From Methanobacterium veterum (GTDB lineage Archaea; Methanobacteriota; Methanobacteria; Methanobacteriales; Methanobacteriaceae): a stretch of DNA of 64,000 nucleotides. Below the pieces are notes generated by a model, which worked only from the letters and a program-made list of their open reading frames with translations, made no database searches and was not told the DNA's origin. The stretch covers positions 434,001 to 498,000 of the forward strand of contig NZ_JQJK01000008.1 in the NCBI RefSeq assembly GCF_000745485.1, read 5' to 3'. This document shows, piece after piece, positions 47,180 through 56,750 of this stretch. The number at the start of each line of letters is the position of its first letter. Positions within the stretch are counted from its first letter, which is position 1. Made by a program: the position numbers and the translations under genes.

Positions 47180-48337
47180 TTAATTAATATATACAATATT
47201 GCCTTCTGTGATTAAACCAACTATATCTTTCGGTTCTGTTCTGTTAATAAGAGATAGTATTGAATTACCTGAAAATTCTTTTACAATGATAATATCTGCA
47301 GTACTTTCTTCTTTTATACATCCTGTATCTAAACCAAAGGCATTTGCAGCGTTTACTGTCGCCATCTTAAATATTTCTGCGGGAGAAAAATATTCTCGGT
47401 AATAGCCACGAGTTACTTTCAAGGCATATTCCATTTCCCTCAACATATTAGGGGAATTAAACATTATATTATCTGTTCCAAGAAGTACATTTATTTTATG
47501 TTTAAGCATGTCACTTAGTGGTGGAATTCCAACAGAAAGTGTTCCATTTGATCGAGGGCATGAGACCACTGAACTACCGCTGTCACCTATCAATTTTAAA
47601 TCACCCCTAACAGGAGATGTAACATGAATTAAAGTATTTAAATCTGCTTCAACAGCCCTTTGAACTTCACTCTTTCCAGTTGCTTTAATAGAATCCTCCT
47701 GCAGTTTTTCATATTCTGCAGTATGTATTGCAGAGATTTTTCCATGTTTTTCACATATTTTAGCAATTAAAGCCACCACTTCATCCCTTATTTCTCCAAA
47801 TCCGCTTAAACCTATACCATCACATGATTTAAGGAGATTCTTAGTGATGCTTTTAATTTCTCCCTTTCCCACATCAGGATCAAAAAATGAGTTATCCCTT
47901 CCAAGAACTATTTTTCGTATTTGAATATCTTCAGAGGCTTCTTCTAGTAAAAGTATCCCCTCAAGTCCACCTTCTCTAAAATCAACGAAAGTCGAAGTAC
48001 CGCTTGCAAGCATATCATTCATAGATCGCTTCATGGAATTTATGATTTCTTCAGGTTTTGATTCTTCAAGTATCCTATGTTTAAGGCCGTTTGGTGGTTT
48101 AACAATTTCAGCTATAGTTTTTCCATCCCCAACATCACATGCTATAGAATCGCCGATATGCACATGAGAATTAATAAATGCAGGGGCCACAATACATCCC
48201 TTTGCATCGATCTTTTTGCCATTTTTGACTTTATCTTTAGTAATTTCAACTATTTTATCATCTTCAATTACCACATTTGCCTTAATGGCACCCATGCCTT
48301 CTCCATATAGTACTTTGCCATTTTCAATTGTTATCAT
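47180..48337 (-). CDS. Amidohydrolase family protein (SsnA/chlorohydrolase type)
   Basis: 385 aa with the metal-dependent hydrolase barrel: PAFINSHVHIGD (metal His pair), AIHTAEYE, LIHVTSPVRG and LLGTDNIMFN (metal Asp). Related to deaminases acting on purines or ammelines and to formimidoylglutamate deaminase; substrate not predictable. ATG 48337 follows TGATT; another ATG three codons upstream lacks a ribosome site. Confidence 0.82.
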   Translation of the reverse strand: MITIENGKVLYGEGMGAIKANVVIEDDKIVEITKDKVKNGKKIDAKGCIVAPAFINSHVHIGDSIACDVGDGKTIAEIVKPPNGLKHRILEESKPEEIINSMKRSMNDMLASGTSTFVDFREGGLEGILLLEEASEDIQIRKIVLGRDNSFFDPDVGKGEIKSITKNLLKSCDGIGLSGFGEIRDEVVALIAKICEKHGKISAIHTAEYEKLQEDSIKATGKSEVQRAVEADLNTLIHVTSPVRGDLKLIGDSGSSVVSCPRSNGTLSVGIPPLSDMLKHKINVLLGTDNIMFNSPNMLREMEYALKVTRGYYREYFSPAEIFKMATVNAANAFGLDTGCIKEESTADIIIVKEFSGNSILSLINRTEPKDIVGLITEGNIVYIN

Positions 48338-48510
48338 GTGAATCATTATTTTGTCTTGTATCTATAAATTGAAATTTTAAATTAATTTATTATCTTTTAG
48401 TTTAAGTATAAAAATTTGAATTATAAATTAATTATTTGGATTTAAGATAATAACAAAATTAAACTATAATAAAAAATATTTTAAAAAAATTCAAGTTCAA
48501 ACAAATTTTT

Positions 48511-49440
48511 TTAAGGATTCTTTGTAACAACTGAAGAATATTTACTTAATAGCCTTAAAAAATGTTCCAAATTGACTTTAAAGGTTACATATAAATAATT
48601 CCATGAACTGTAGACATTCGTTTTTATGATATCCCAATCCACATTACCAAATACATTTCCTGCTACATTACTATCATACCATTTTTCAGCTGCAGCATCG
48701 TTGTAAGGAGTAGTCTGAGCAGCGGTTGGGAATTTACCATTCCAGTCGCCAACAAAAGCAGCTATTCCATGCTCATTCCGCCACACCAGGGTGCCGTTGT
48801 AACTTGTACTTTTTGTTATCTTTTCAAAGTTCTTATTGTTGGCATCAGCAAAGCTTGTTGCCCCACCTAAAAAATCATAGATTATTTCTGCCCCGCTCCA
48901 GCCAGTGGCATAATAATTTGCCCCCGCACCTGTAAACATCCTTGCAAAGTTGTAAACAGTTGCAGTAGGGTTTGCAACCTCCTTATTTTCAACCCATCCA
49001 TCGGAAAAACATGCATGCAGCAGTATTACAGGAATGTTCTTTTTAAATGGCGCTTTAAATGTTTTTTGTCCTAATCCCATGCTCATTTGGCTCCCCACGC
49101 CCCATACAAAACCGTCAGATCCAATAAGTGCAAAGGGAGGGCTTGCAGTTCCGCCATTTTGATCATAATTTCCAGACTCATAGCCTCCATGCCCTTCATA
49201 GATCACAGCGTCAGCTTTATACATTCCTTTTATAATGTTTTTAGTGGTTGCATTCTTCCCATAAATCCATAAAACATGATATCCTTTATTTTTTAAAGTT
49301 TTAGCTATTTTTGAGGCTTCATTATAGTTATTTGAATCTGAAACAATAAGTACATGAGCTTCAGCTGCGGGTAAAAAAATGAAAATACATACCATCATCA
49401 CTATAGCCACTTTCAACAGATTTTTTGAATTTCCATACAA
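48511..49440 (-). CDS. Exported caspase-fold-like protein with decayed C-terminus (paralogue B)
   Basis: 309 aa: signal peptide to about residue 28 (PAAEA-H), then HVLIVSDSNNYNEASKIAKT, VIYEGHGGYESGN with His84, and IPVILLHACFSDGW with Cys144. A His in an HGG turn followed about 60 residues later by Cys after a hydrophobic strand is the catalytic layout of clan CD peptidases (caspase, gingipain, clostripain). The function is inferred only. The tail (DIIKTNVYSSWNYLYVTFKV) resembles the start of the CARDB domain of paralogue A and then diverges. Start TTG at 49440 with GGGGATT. Confidence 0.65.
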   Translation of the reverse strand: MYGNSKNLLKVAIVMMVCIFIFLPAAEAHVLIVSDSNNYNEASKIAKTLKNKGYHVLWIYGKNATTKNIIKGMYKADAVIYEGHGGYESGNYDQNGGTASPPFALIGSDGFVWGVGSQMSMGLGQKTFKAPFKKNIPVILLHACFSDGWVENKEVANPTATVYNFARMFTGAGANYYATGWSGAEIIYDFLGGATSFADANNKNFEKITKSTSYNGTLVWRNEHGIAAFVGDWNGKFPTAAQTTPYNDAAAEKWYDSNVAGNVFGNVDWDIIKTNVYSSWNYLYVTFKVNLEHFLRLLSKYSSVVTKNP

Positions 49441-49607
49441 TTTTTAATCCCCAATATAAAAAATTTAATTTTTATTCACCATTATCCTTCAGAGCACCTG
49501 CAAATGTTATCTACTATACTTTATTTTAGTTAATACTATAAAACTATTATTTAATAAAACACTGAAAAATTAAAAATATAATAGTTAACCCTAAGGTTTA
49601 AACTATT

Positions 49608-50681
49608 TTAAAAAGTTTTCACATTATTATTCCCATTTGACTCCAAAACAGTATTATAATAATCAGTGCTAACTGTACCATGCGTGTATGTAAAACTAAC
49701 TTGGTAGATTTTGCTTTCTCCAGGTTTAAGAGCATATGTATAAATATCTTTGTAGTAACTATTGTATGATACCCTTGTGTAACAAGCTCCAGAAATGGCT
49801 GTTCCCTGGTTTTTAACAGTTACATACAGGTAACCTCCAGATTTATAAGCACTTGTTACTGTAAGATCTGGCCTGGCACTGCTAGTTGTACTTATTACAT
49901 AACTGTTATACCACTTTTCAGCAGCAGAATCGTTGTAAGCTGTAGTTTGAGCAGCAGTTGGAAATTTACTGCTCCAGTTACCAACGAAAGCAGACATTCC
50001 ATGGTCATTTCGCCATACTTGAATGCCATTGTAGGTTGCATATTTTGTTATTCTTTCATAGTTTTTACTGTTAGCATCAGAGAAGCTTGTTGCACCGTTC
50101 AAGAAATCATATACTATTTCTGCTCCGTTCCAGCCAGTAGCATAATAATTTGCCCCTGCGCCGTTGAACATCTTCGCAAAGTTATAAATTGTTTCAGTTG
50201 GGTTTGCAACTTCTTTATCTTCAGCCCATCCAGTTGAAAAACATGTATGCAGCAAAATCACTGGAATGTTCTTTTTAAATGGGGCTGTAAACAGTTTTCC
50301 ATTTGATCCTAGACGCATTTGGCCCCCTATACCCCATATAAAATTATTATCTGTGCCAACAAGCGCGAACGGAGCTTTTGCTGTTCCACCATTTCCATCA
50401 TAATTACCAGACTGATAACCCCCATGCCCTGCATAAATTACGGCATCTGCGTTGTACATTCCTTTTATAATTTTTTTAGTTGTGGCGTTTTCTTTATAAA
50501 GCTCTAAAACCTTATACCCTTTATCTTTTAAAACTTTACCTACTTTTGAAGCTTCATCATAATTATTTGAATCCCCTATGATCAAAATATGGGCCTCAGC
50601 TGAGGGTACAAATGCAAAAATACTTGCAAAAAAAGTTACTGCTAAAGCCGTGCTTAATAGTTTCTTTGGAATTTTATGCAA
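49608..50681 (-). CDS. Exported caspase-fold-like protein with CARDB domain (paralogue A)
   Basis: 357 aa. Signal peptide (LLSTALAVTFFASIFAFVPS then AEA), catalytic-like part with YAGHGGYQSGN (His86) and IPVILLHTCFSTGW (Cys147), then a C-terminal CARDB-type beta domain (ARPDLTVTSAYKSGGYLYVT ... LKPGESKIYQVSF). CARDB domains mediate adhesion at cell surfaces. TTG at 50681 is preferred over TTG 50696, because GGAGG lies between them. Tandem duplicate of the gene at 48511; possible substrates are surface proteins. Confidence 0.68.
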   Translation of the reverse strand: MHKIPKKLLSTALAVTFFASIFAFVPSAEAHILIIGDSNNYDEASKVGKVLKDKGYKVLELYKENATTKKIIKGMYNADAVIYAGHGGYQSGNYDGNGGTAKAPFALVGTDNNFIWGIGGQMRLGSNGKLFTAPFKKNIPVILLHTCFSTGWAEDKEVANPTETIYNFAKMFNGAGANYYATGWNGAEIVYDFLNGATSFSDANSKNYERITKYATYNGIQVWRNDHGMSAFVGNWSSKFPTAAQTTAYNDSAAEKWYNSYVISTTSSARPDLTVTSAYKSGGYLYVTVKNQGTAISGACYTRVSYNSYYKDIYTYALKPGESKIYQVSFTYTHGTVSTDYYNTVLESNGNNNVKTF

Positions 50682-50917
50682 TTTCTGTGCCTCCAAATTT
50701 CTTTATATAAAATAAAGAAATTGATATTCACCTACTACTCTGTATTAATTTCCGTGACTTACGGCACATATTACTAAAATAAAGTTGTATATAATCCCTT
50801 TTATCAAAATAATACTATAAATTCATGAGTTAAGATATAATAATTTTAAAATTAAAATATTAAAAAAAGAATTTGAGGATCCAAAAATAAAATATTTGAA
50901 GATGGTTTAAAAGTAAA

Positions 50918-53900
50918 TTAACTTACAAGATGATGGTATTCATTCAATGATTTTACCCCTATTTCATCGCCTTTAACCTTTTCAATGGCAGTAAGTGCGG
51001 CACGAGCTCCCGCAAGTGTTGTAACATATGGTATTCCAAGTTCAATTGCCATTCGCCTTATGAAATAGCCGTCATCTGCAGACTGCTTACCAGAAGGAGT
51101 ATTTATTATAAGATCTATTTCACCATTTACCATTGCTTCTTTTATATTTGGAGAACCCTGGCTGATTTTTTTAATTCTTCCAATCTTTACATGGTCTTCA
51201 ACTGCTTTTGCAGTTCCTCTTGTTGCTACAAGCTCAAAACCAAGTTCTTCTGCTTTTTGAACTATGTCAAGGATTTTAGTTTTATCAGCATCTTTTACAC
51301 TTATAAACAGTTTACCTTCGGTTGGAAGTTCCATACCTGCTGAAAGCTGAGATTTATAGTATGAAACACCAAAGTTCTCATCAATTCCCATGCTTTCCCC
51401 GGTTGACTTCATTTCAGGCCCAAGTATTGCATCAGATTCTGGAAGTTTGATAAATGGAAATACAGACTCTTTAACAGCCACATGGTCAATTTTGACCATA
51501 TCTACAAGACCTAAATCTTTAAGTTTACAACCAACCATCAGTTTAGCCGCTATTTTTGCAATTGGCACTCCAACAGCCTTACTGACAAATGGAACGGTTC
51601 GGCTTGCACGTGGATTTGCCTCCAAAATATAAACTTTAGGATTTCCATCATCTTTTACCGCATACTGGATATTCATAAGCCCAACTACATCCAGTTCAAG
51701 TGCGAGTTTCCTTGTGTAATCTTTAATGGTTTCTATGACCTCATCAGGAATAGTTTGTGGCGGTATAACACATGCTGAATCTCCAGAGTGTACTCCGGCT
51801 TCTTCTATGTGTTCCATTATTCCGCCGATGAATACATCTTCGCCGTCGCACAGGGCGTCCACATCCACTTCAATTGCATCTTCAAGGAATTTATCTACAA
51901 GGATAGGATGTTCTGGCGAAATTTTTACAGCTTCTTTCATGTATTCTTCAAGTTCGGTGTTATCGTAAACTATTTCCATAGCTCGCCCACCCAGTACGTA
52001 TGACGGACGGACCAGTACAGGGAACCCTATTCTCTCTGCAGCAGCTTTAGCATCTTCAAATGAATGAGCAATACCAAAATCTGCCTGTGGAATTCCAAGG
52101 CGATCTAAAACCTTTGTAAATTGTTCACGGTCCTCTACACGATCTATACTTTCATAAGGAGTACCTAATATTCTTACTCCTTCCTCTGCAAGAGGTACAG
52201 CAAGATTAATAGATGTCTGACCACCAAACTGTACAACTACCCCATAAGGATTTTCCTTATTGACGATATTCATAACGTCTTCTAAAGTAAGGGGTTCAAA
52301 ATAAAGTTTATTTGAAATATCATAATCAGTACTGACTGTTTCAGGGTTGTTATTTACAACTATAGTTTCTATTCCTTCATCTTTAAGTGCCATTGCACCA
52401 TGTACACAGCAATAATCAAATTCTATACCTTGCCCAATTCGTATAGGTCCAGCACCGAGTATAATAACTTTTTTATTATCTGAAACATCTACTTCATCGA
52501 ACTGCTCATAAGTACCATAATAATAAGGAGTTTTTGCCTCAAATTCAGCAGCACATGTATCAACCATTTTATAGGTTGGGATGATTCCATTTTCTTTCCT
52601 TAAAGTCATTATCTGTTTTTCATGCATTCCAGTAATTTGAGAAAGTTTTTTATCTGAAAAACCCATTCTTTTTGCTTTTTTCAGCAAAAATGGATCAGAA
52701 ATAGTGTCTTTGTTTAATTCTTTTTCAAAATTAATGATATTTAATATTTTATAAAGGAAAAATTCGTCAATTTTAGTGATCTTCTTTATCTCTTCAATGC
52801 TTACGCCGGATTTAAGAGCCGCATACACCTGAAATATCCGTTTATCAGTAGCATTTTCAAGTGAATCCTCATTGAATTCCACATCGTCGAATCCATATCG
52901 CCCAATATCAAGAGATCTTATGGCTTTATGGAGAGACTCCTCAATTGTTCGCCCTATTGCCATAACTTCCCCAGTAGACTTCATCTGGATTCCAATCTGC
53001 CGGTTTATACCTTTGAATTTATCAAAGGGCCATCGGGGTATTTTAGCAACAACATAATCAATAGAAGGTTCAAAAGAAGCAGGTGTCTCCTTAGTAATAT
53101 CGTTTCTGATTTCATCAAGGGTCATTCCAATGGCAATTTTAGAAGATATCTTAGCTATAGGATATCCAGTTGCCTTGGAAGCCAATGCACTGCTTCTACT
53201 TACCCTAGGATTCACTTCAATTACTTTATATTCACCAGTTACAGGATGTACAGCAAACTGTATATTACATCCTCCCTGAATTTTCAGAGCCCTTATTATT
53301 TTGATGGATGCATTTCTAAGTCTCTGGTTGTCGTCGTCACTTAAAGTCTGTGAAGGAGCGACAACAATACTTTCCCCAGTGTGTATCCCCATAGGGTCAA
53401 TGTTTTCCATGTTACACACAATTATGCATGTATCGTTTTTATCACGCATAACTTCATATTCAAATTCTTTCCAGCCCATTACGGATTGATCAATGAGCAC
53501 CTGACCAATATAACTCATATCGAGCCCACGGGATGCGACTTCCCGTAATTCCTCTTCATTATGAGCTACTCCACCACCAGTACCTCCAAGAGTAAATGCA
53601 GGCCTGACAATAACAGGGTATCCAATCTCTTCAACTGCTTTTAATGCCCCTTCCAGTGTATCTACAGCTCTTGCTTTTGGTACAGGTTCATTGAGTTTTT
53701 TCATAAATTCATCGAAAAGTTCACGATCTTCTACATTTCGTATGGTTTCTACTGATGAACCTATTACCTTAACACCTTTAAGAGCACCTATTTCTTCAAG
53801 TCCAGTTGCGACATTTAAACCTGTCTGTCCACCCATTGTTGGTAAAATTGCATCTGGTTTTTCTTTTTCTATGATTTTTGCAACAATTTCTGGAGTTAGT

Positions 53901-54103
53901 GGTTCAACATACACCCTATCGGCCATATCTACATCTGTTTGAATTGTTGCAGGATTGCTATTTACAAGTACAGTTTCAATTCCCTCTGCCCGGAGGGATT
54001 CACACGCTTGAGAGCCAGAGTAATCAAATTCGGCTGCTTGACCTATTTGAATTGGCCCTGATCCAATGATAAGAACTTTTTTTATGTCATGATCCTTCGG
54101 CAT
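50918..54103 (-). CDS. carB: Carbamoyl-phosphate synthase large subunit
   Basis: 1061 aa with two ATP-grasp halves ([20 protein letters not shown] at the N-terminus; [20 protein letters not shown] near residue 555), the oligomerisation region between them and a C-terminal MGS-like regulatory domain (from about 930, [17 protein letters not shown]). It makes carbamoyl phosphate for pyrimidines and arginine from ammonia supplied by CarA. Single intact chain, unlike species in which carB is split. carA is 131 bp upstream on the same strand. Confidence 0.97.
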   Translation of the reverse strand: MPKDHDIKKVLIIGSGPIQIGQAAEFDYSGSQACESLRAEGIETVLVNSNPATIQTDVDMADRVYVEPLTPEIVAKIIEKEKPDAILPTMGGQTGLNVATGLEEIGALKGVKVIGSSVETIRNVEDRELFDEFMKKLNEPVPKARAVDTLEGALKAVEEIGYPVIVRPAFTLGGTGGGVAHNEEELREVASRGLDMSYIGQVLIDQSVMGWKEFEYEVMRDKNDTCIIVCNMENIDPMGIHTGESIVVAPSQTLSDDDNQRLRNASIKIIRALKIQGGCNIQFAVHPVTGEYKVIEVNPRVSRSSALASKATGYPIAKISSKIAIGMTLDEIRNDITKETPASFEPSIDYVVAKIPRWPFDKFKGINRQIGIQMKSTGEVMAIGRTIEESLHKAIRSLDIGRYGFDDVEFNEDSLENATDKRIFQVYAALKSGVSIEEIKKITKIDEFFLYKILNIINFEKELNKDTISDPFLLKKAKRMGFSDKKLSQITGMHEKQIMTLRKENGIIPTYKMVDTCAAEFEAKTPYYYGTYEQFDEVDVSDNKKVIILGAGPIRIGQGIEFDYCCVHGAMALKDEGIETIVVNNNPETVSTDYDISNKLYFEPLTLEDVMNIVNKENPYGVVVQFGGQTSINLAVPLAEEGVRILGTPYESIDRVEDREQFTKVLDRLGIPQADFGIAHSFEDAKAAAERIGFPVLVRPSYVLGGRAMEIVYDNTELEEYMKEAVKISPEHPILVDKFLEDAIEVDVDALCDGEDVFIGGIMEHIEEAGVHSGDSACVIPPQTIPDEVIETIKDYTRKLALELDVVGLMNIQYAVKDDGNPKVYILEANPRASRTVPFVSKAVGVPIAKIAAKLMVGCKLKDLGLVDMVKIDHVAVKESVFPFIKLPESDAILGPEMKSTGESMGIDENFGVSYYKSQLSAGMELPTEGKLFISVKDADKTKILDIVQKAEELGFELVATRGTAKAVEDHVKIGRIKKISQGSPNIKEAMVNGEIDLIINTPSGKQSADDGYFIRRMAIELGIPYVTTLAGARAALTAIEKVKGDEIGVKSLNEYHHLVS

Positions 54104-54234
54104 CTTTATCCCCGTTATTTTGTAACTTATTATTTTTGTGAGTTTAAATCCATTGAACTATGTTTTTATCTTTATTAAATTTTTTTCAAATTGGCAGTCT
54201 TTTTTCTCTTAAAGTACTCCCAATGATGATTTTA

Positions 54235-55317
54235 TTAATATTCTTTTATTGTTTTAATGAACCTATCAAATGTATAATCTGTATCGTGAGGTCCAGGACC
54301 TGCTTCGGGATGGTACTGTACACTTGAAACTGAAAGTTCCTCATGTTCAATTCCTTCAGGCGTACCATCGTTTAGATTCACTTGAGTCATTTTAAGAGGG
54401 GTTTTTTCAATCGATTCTGGATCAAGTGTAAACCCATGATTTTGAGAAGTTATAGAAACTTTATCAGTTCGTAGATCCATTATTGGTTGATTTATTCCCC
54501 TGTGACCAAACTTCATCTTGTATATCTTGGCCCCAAATGCAAGACCTATTATCTGCTGTCCAAGACATATTCCAAAAACAGGAAGTCTTTCAGACAATTT
54601 TCTTACATTTTCTATAGCATCTTTTACCCTTGTGGGGTCTCCAGGGCCGCTTGATACAAGTATTCCATCTGGGTCGTAATCAAGAACTTCTTTATAATCA
54701 GTTTTATACGGTAAAACAACTACTCCAGTTTCTCTTTTGAGTAATGCATTTATACTGTTATTTTTTATTCCACAGTCAACAATAGCTACCCTTCTTTTGA
54801 AACCTTCCCCATAAATTACAGGCTTGTCCACACAAACCTGATCTACAAGATCTATTTCTTCTATATCTGGTTGATGGTTTGCAATATCCAGCAGTTCAGC
54901 ATCAGATATGTCTTCAGTTGTAAGTGCTCCTTTCATGGTTCCGTGTTCTCTGATCTTTATTGTAAGTGCTCTTGTGTCAACTCCACTTATTCCTGGAATT
55001 TTATAGTCGCTTAAAAATTCTGAAAGGCTTTTTTGGGAGTGGCTGTGTGATGGATGCTGGCTTTCATCCCTTACTATGAATCCTTCTGCCTTTATTCCAT
55101 TTGATTGGAACCACTCGTCAGAGATTCCATAATTTCCCTGAAGAGGATAAGTATTCATTAGTATTTGACCTTTATATGAGGGATCTGTAAGTGATTCTAC
55201 ATATCCAGTCATTCCTGTAGCAAAAACTACTTCCCCAGTTTTTGTAGTTTCAAAACCAAAACTTTCTCCTTTAAATATTGTTCCGTCTTCCAAAGCTAAT
55301 TTTGCTTCCCTTACCAT
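54235..55317 (-). CDS. carA: Carbamoyl-phosphate synthase small subunit
   Basis: 360 aa. N-terminal CarA domain ([20 protein letters not shown]) and C-terminal glutamine amidotransferase with nucleophile in [15 protein letters not shown] and the His-Glu pair in [11 protein letters not shown]. Hydrolyses glutamine and passes ammonia to CarB. ATG 55317; operon carA-carB. Confidence 0.97.
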   Translation of the reverse strand: MVREAKLALEDGTIFKGESFGFETTKTGEVVFATGMTGYVESLTDPSYKGQILMNTYPLQGNYGISDEWFQSNGIKAEGFIVRDESQHPSHSHSQKSLSEFLSDYKIPGISGVDTRALTIKIREHGTMKGALTTEDISDAELLDIANHQPDIEEIDLVDQVCVDKPVIYGEGFKRRVAIVDCGIKNNSINALLKRETGVVVLPYKTDYKEVLDYDPDGILVSSGPGDPTRVKDAIENVRKLSERLPVFGICLGQQIIGLAFGAKIYKMKFGHRGINQPIMDLRTDKVSITSQNHGFTLDPESIEKTPLKMTQVNLNDGTPEGIEHEELSVSSVQYHPEAGPGPHDTDYTFDRFIKTIKEY

Positions 55318-55474
55318 TTAATCACCGTATAATCGTGAATCAGTTTAATAGCTTAAATTAATTTAATTAAAAAATTGAACTTTAATTTAGTAGTTATCTT
55401 TATCACATTTGATCTTCTACTATTATAGTTTTATGTAGTTTTCTAGAATTAAATATTGAAAAATTATTTCGTAA

Positions 55475-55562
55475 CCTTCAAAAATTATAGGGTTTTGAAA
55501 GTTTTTGTATGTTTGAAAATCAGAGAGTTTCAACCGCAAAAATTCTAAGAATTTTGAACGGC
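55475..55562. repeat. Triloop-palindrome island 5, overlapping the rimI stop
   Basis: Partly decayed copies: TTCAAAA/TTTTGAA (55478-55498), TGAAA/TTTCA (55513-55531) and AAAATTCT-AAG-AATTTT near 55539-55556. The beginning GTAACCTTCAAAA resembles GTAACCGTGAAAA of islands 1 and 4. The last hairpin contains the stop codon of rimI. Confidence 0.7.
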
Positions 55563-55985
55563 TTTTTTCATGATTACGGCATCTTCACCGTCCTCATAAT
55601 AACCTTCACAGATTTTACTTTCCTTAAAACCTAATTTAGTGTAGAATTTTCTTGCTCCCCTATTTCCAACTCTAACTTCTAGTTTAATTTCTCTTACATT
55701 GCATTTTTTGAAGATATCTACAGCATAGCTTACAAGTTCTGCACCTACACCTTTTCTTCTGTAATTTTTATCCACTGCAATTGAAATTATATGACCTTCA
55801 TCTTCATATCTGATCCAAAATATAATATATCCCACAACAATATTATCTTGTTGGGCAACTAAAAATCCTGCCCCTAAATTATAAATATCTATAATAATAC
55901 TTGCTGGATAAGGATCCTTAAATGATTCCATTTCAATTTCAAGGACTCTTTTAATATCTGGACGTTTAAATTCTCTTATTATCAT
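55545..55985 (-). CDS. rimI: RimI-type N-acetyltransferase
   Basis: 146-aa GNAT protein that acetylates N-termini of proteins, resembling RimI and archaeal Nat. Acetyl-CoA motif YRRKGVGAELVSYAVDIF, then LEVRVGNRGARKFYTKLGF. ATG 55985 with GGAG six bases upstream. The C-terminal end VQNS and stop lie in a palindrome hairpin, so the natural tail may have been replaced. Divergent from the UPF0146 gene with only about 20 bp between. Confidence 0.88.
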   Translation of the reverse strand: MIIREFKRPDIKRVLEIEMESFKDPYPASIIIDIYNLGAGFLVAQQDNIVVGYIIFWIRYEDEGHIISIAVDKNYRRKGVGAELVSYAVDIFKKCNVREIKLEVRVGNRGARKFYTKLGFKESKICEGYYEDGEDAVIMKKAVQNS

Positions 55986-56004
55986 GAATATCTCCGTGGT
56001 AGAA

Positions 56005-56391
56005 ATGTGGAAAGATTTTGCTCAGTATATCATTAACAATTATAGTAACGCAGAGAAGATAGTCGAAGTAGGTGCTGGAAAGTTCCATAAAGTTGCCTCG
56101 ATTCTGGAAGAAAACCTCAACTCATCTATTGTCATGACAGATATTAAACCTTCTCATGGGAAAATAATCAAAGATAATATTTGTAATCCTGACTTAAAAA
56201 TATATGGTGGATCATCTCTTATTTATTCTATAAGGCCCCAGCCAGAATTGATGCCCCACCTTATTGTAGTTGCAGAAAAAATTGGTGCCGACCTTATAAT
56301 AAAACCATTTTCTACAGACTTGGTAAATTCCAGCAAAATGAAACTTATAAATTATAAAAGGGCAACTTTTTACAAGGCATCTTATAAATAA
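56005..56391 (+). CDS. UPF0146 family protein
   Basis: 128 aa, short Rossmann-like protein related to SAM-binding folds (KIVEVGAGKFHKVASILEEN, IVMTDIKPSHGKIIKDNI, IYSIRPQPELMPHLIVVAEK). Seen only in archaea; function unknown. I take ATG 56005; an ATG at 55984 is in frame but overlaps the start codon of divergent rimI. Confidence 0.8.
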   Translation: MWKDFAQYIINNYSNAEKIVEVGAGKFHKVASILEENLNSSIVMTDIKPSHGKIIKDNICNPDLKIYGGSSLIYSIRPQPELMPHLIVVAEKIGADLIIKPFSTDLVNSSKMKLINYKRATFYKASYK

Positions 56392-56750
56392 TAGTCCTTA
56401 AAAACGTGATTCCTGCTAAAATTAAATTATTATTTATTTTTCAACATAATATACTCTAAAAACATAATGTTAATCTTTAAAAATTGAAAATGATTTTTAA
56501 AATGCATTTTTTAAACAGCATAATGCTATTGGAAAATTATTCATAGTTAATAGTAGTATACATAATTCTTGATCAAATGAGAGAATTTAATTAATTATAT
56601 ATTAGGTTAATTACTATAAAGATTGAAGAACGGTTATAAAAAATATAAAATTTGAACCATAATATAACCTTAAATGTCTTAAAACTATTTTTTTACAAAC
56701 TATTAATAATAAATTTATGTTAATATATCATTTTACAAAGATGTGTTACA
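56392..56750. other. AT-rich intergenic region before the P-type ATPase
   Basis: 360 bp without gene; contains many A/T runs and presumably the promoter of the ATPase gene. No dyad stands out. Confidence 0.45.
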
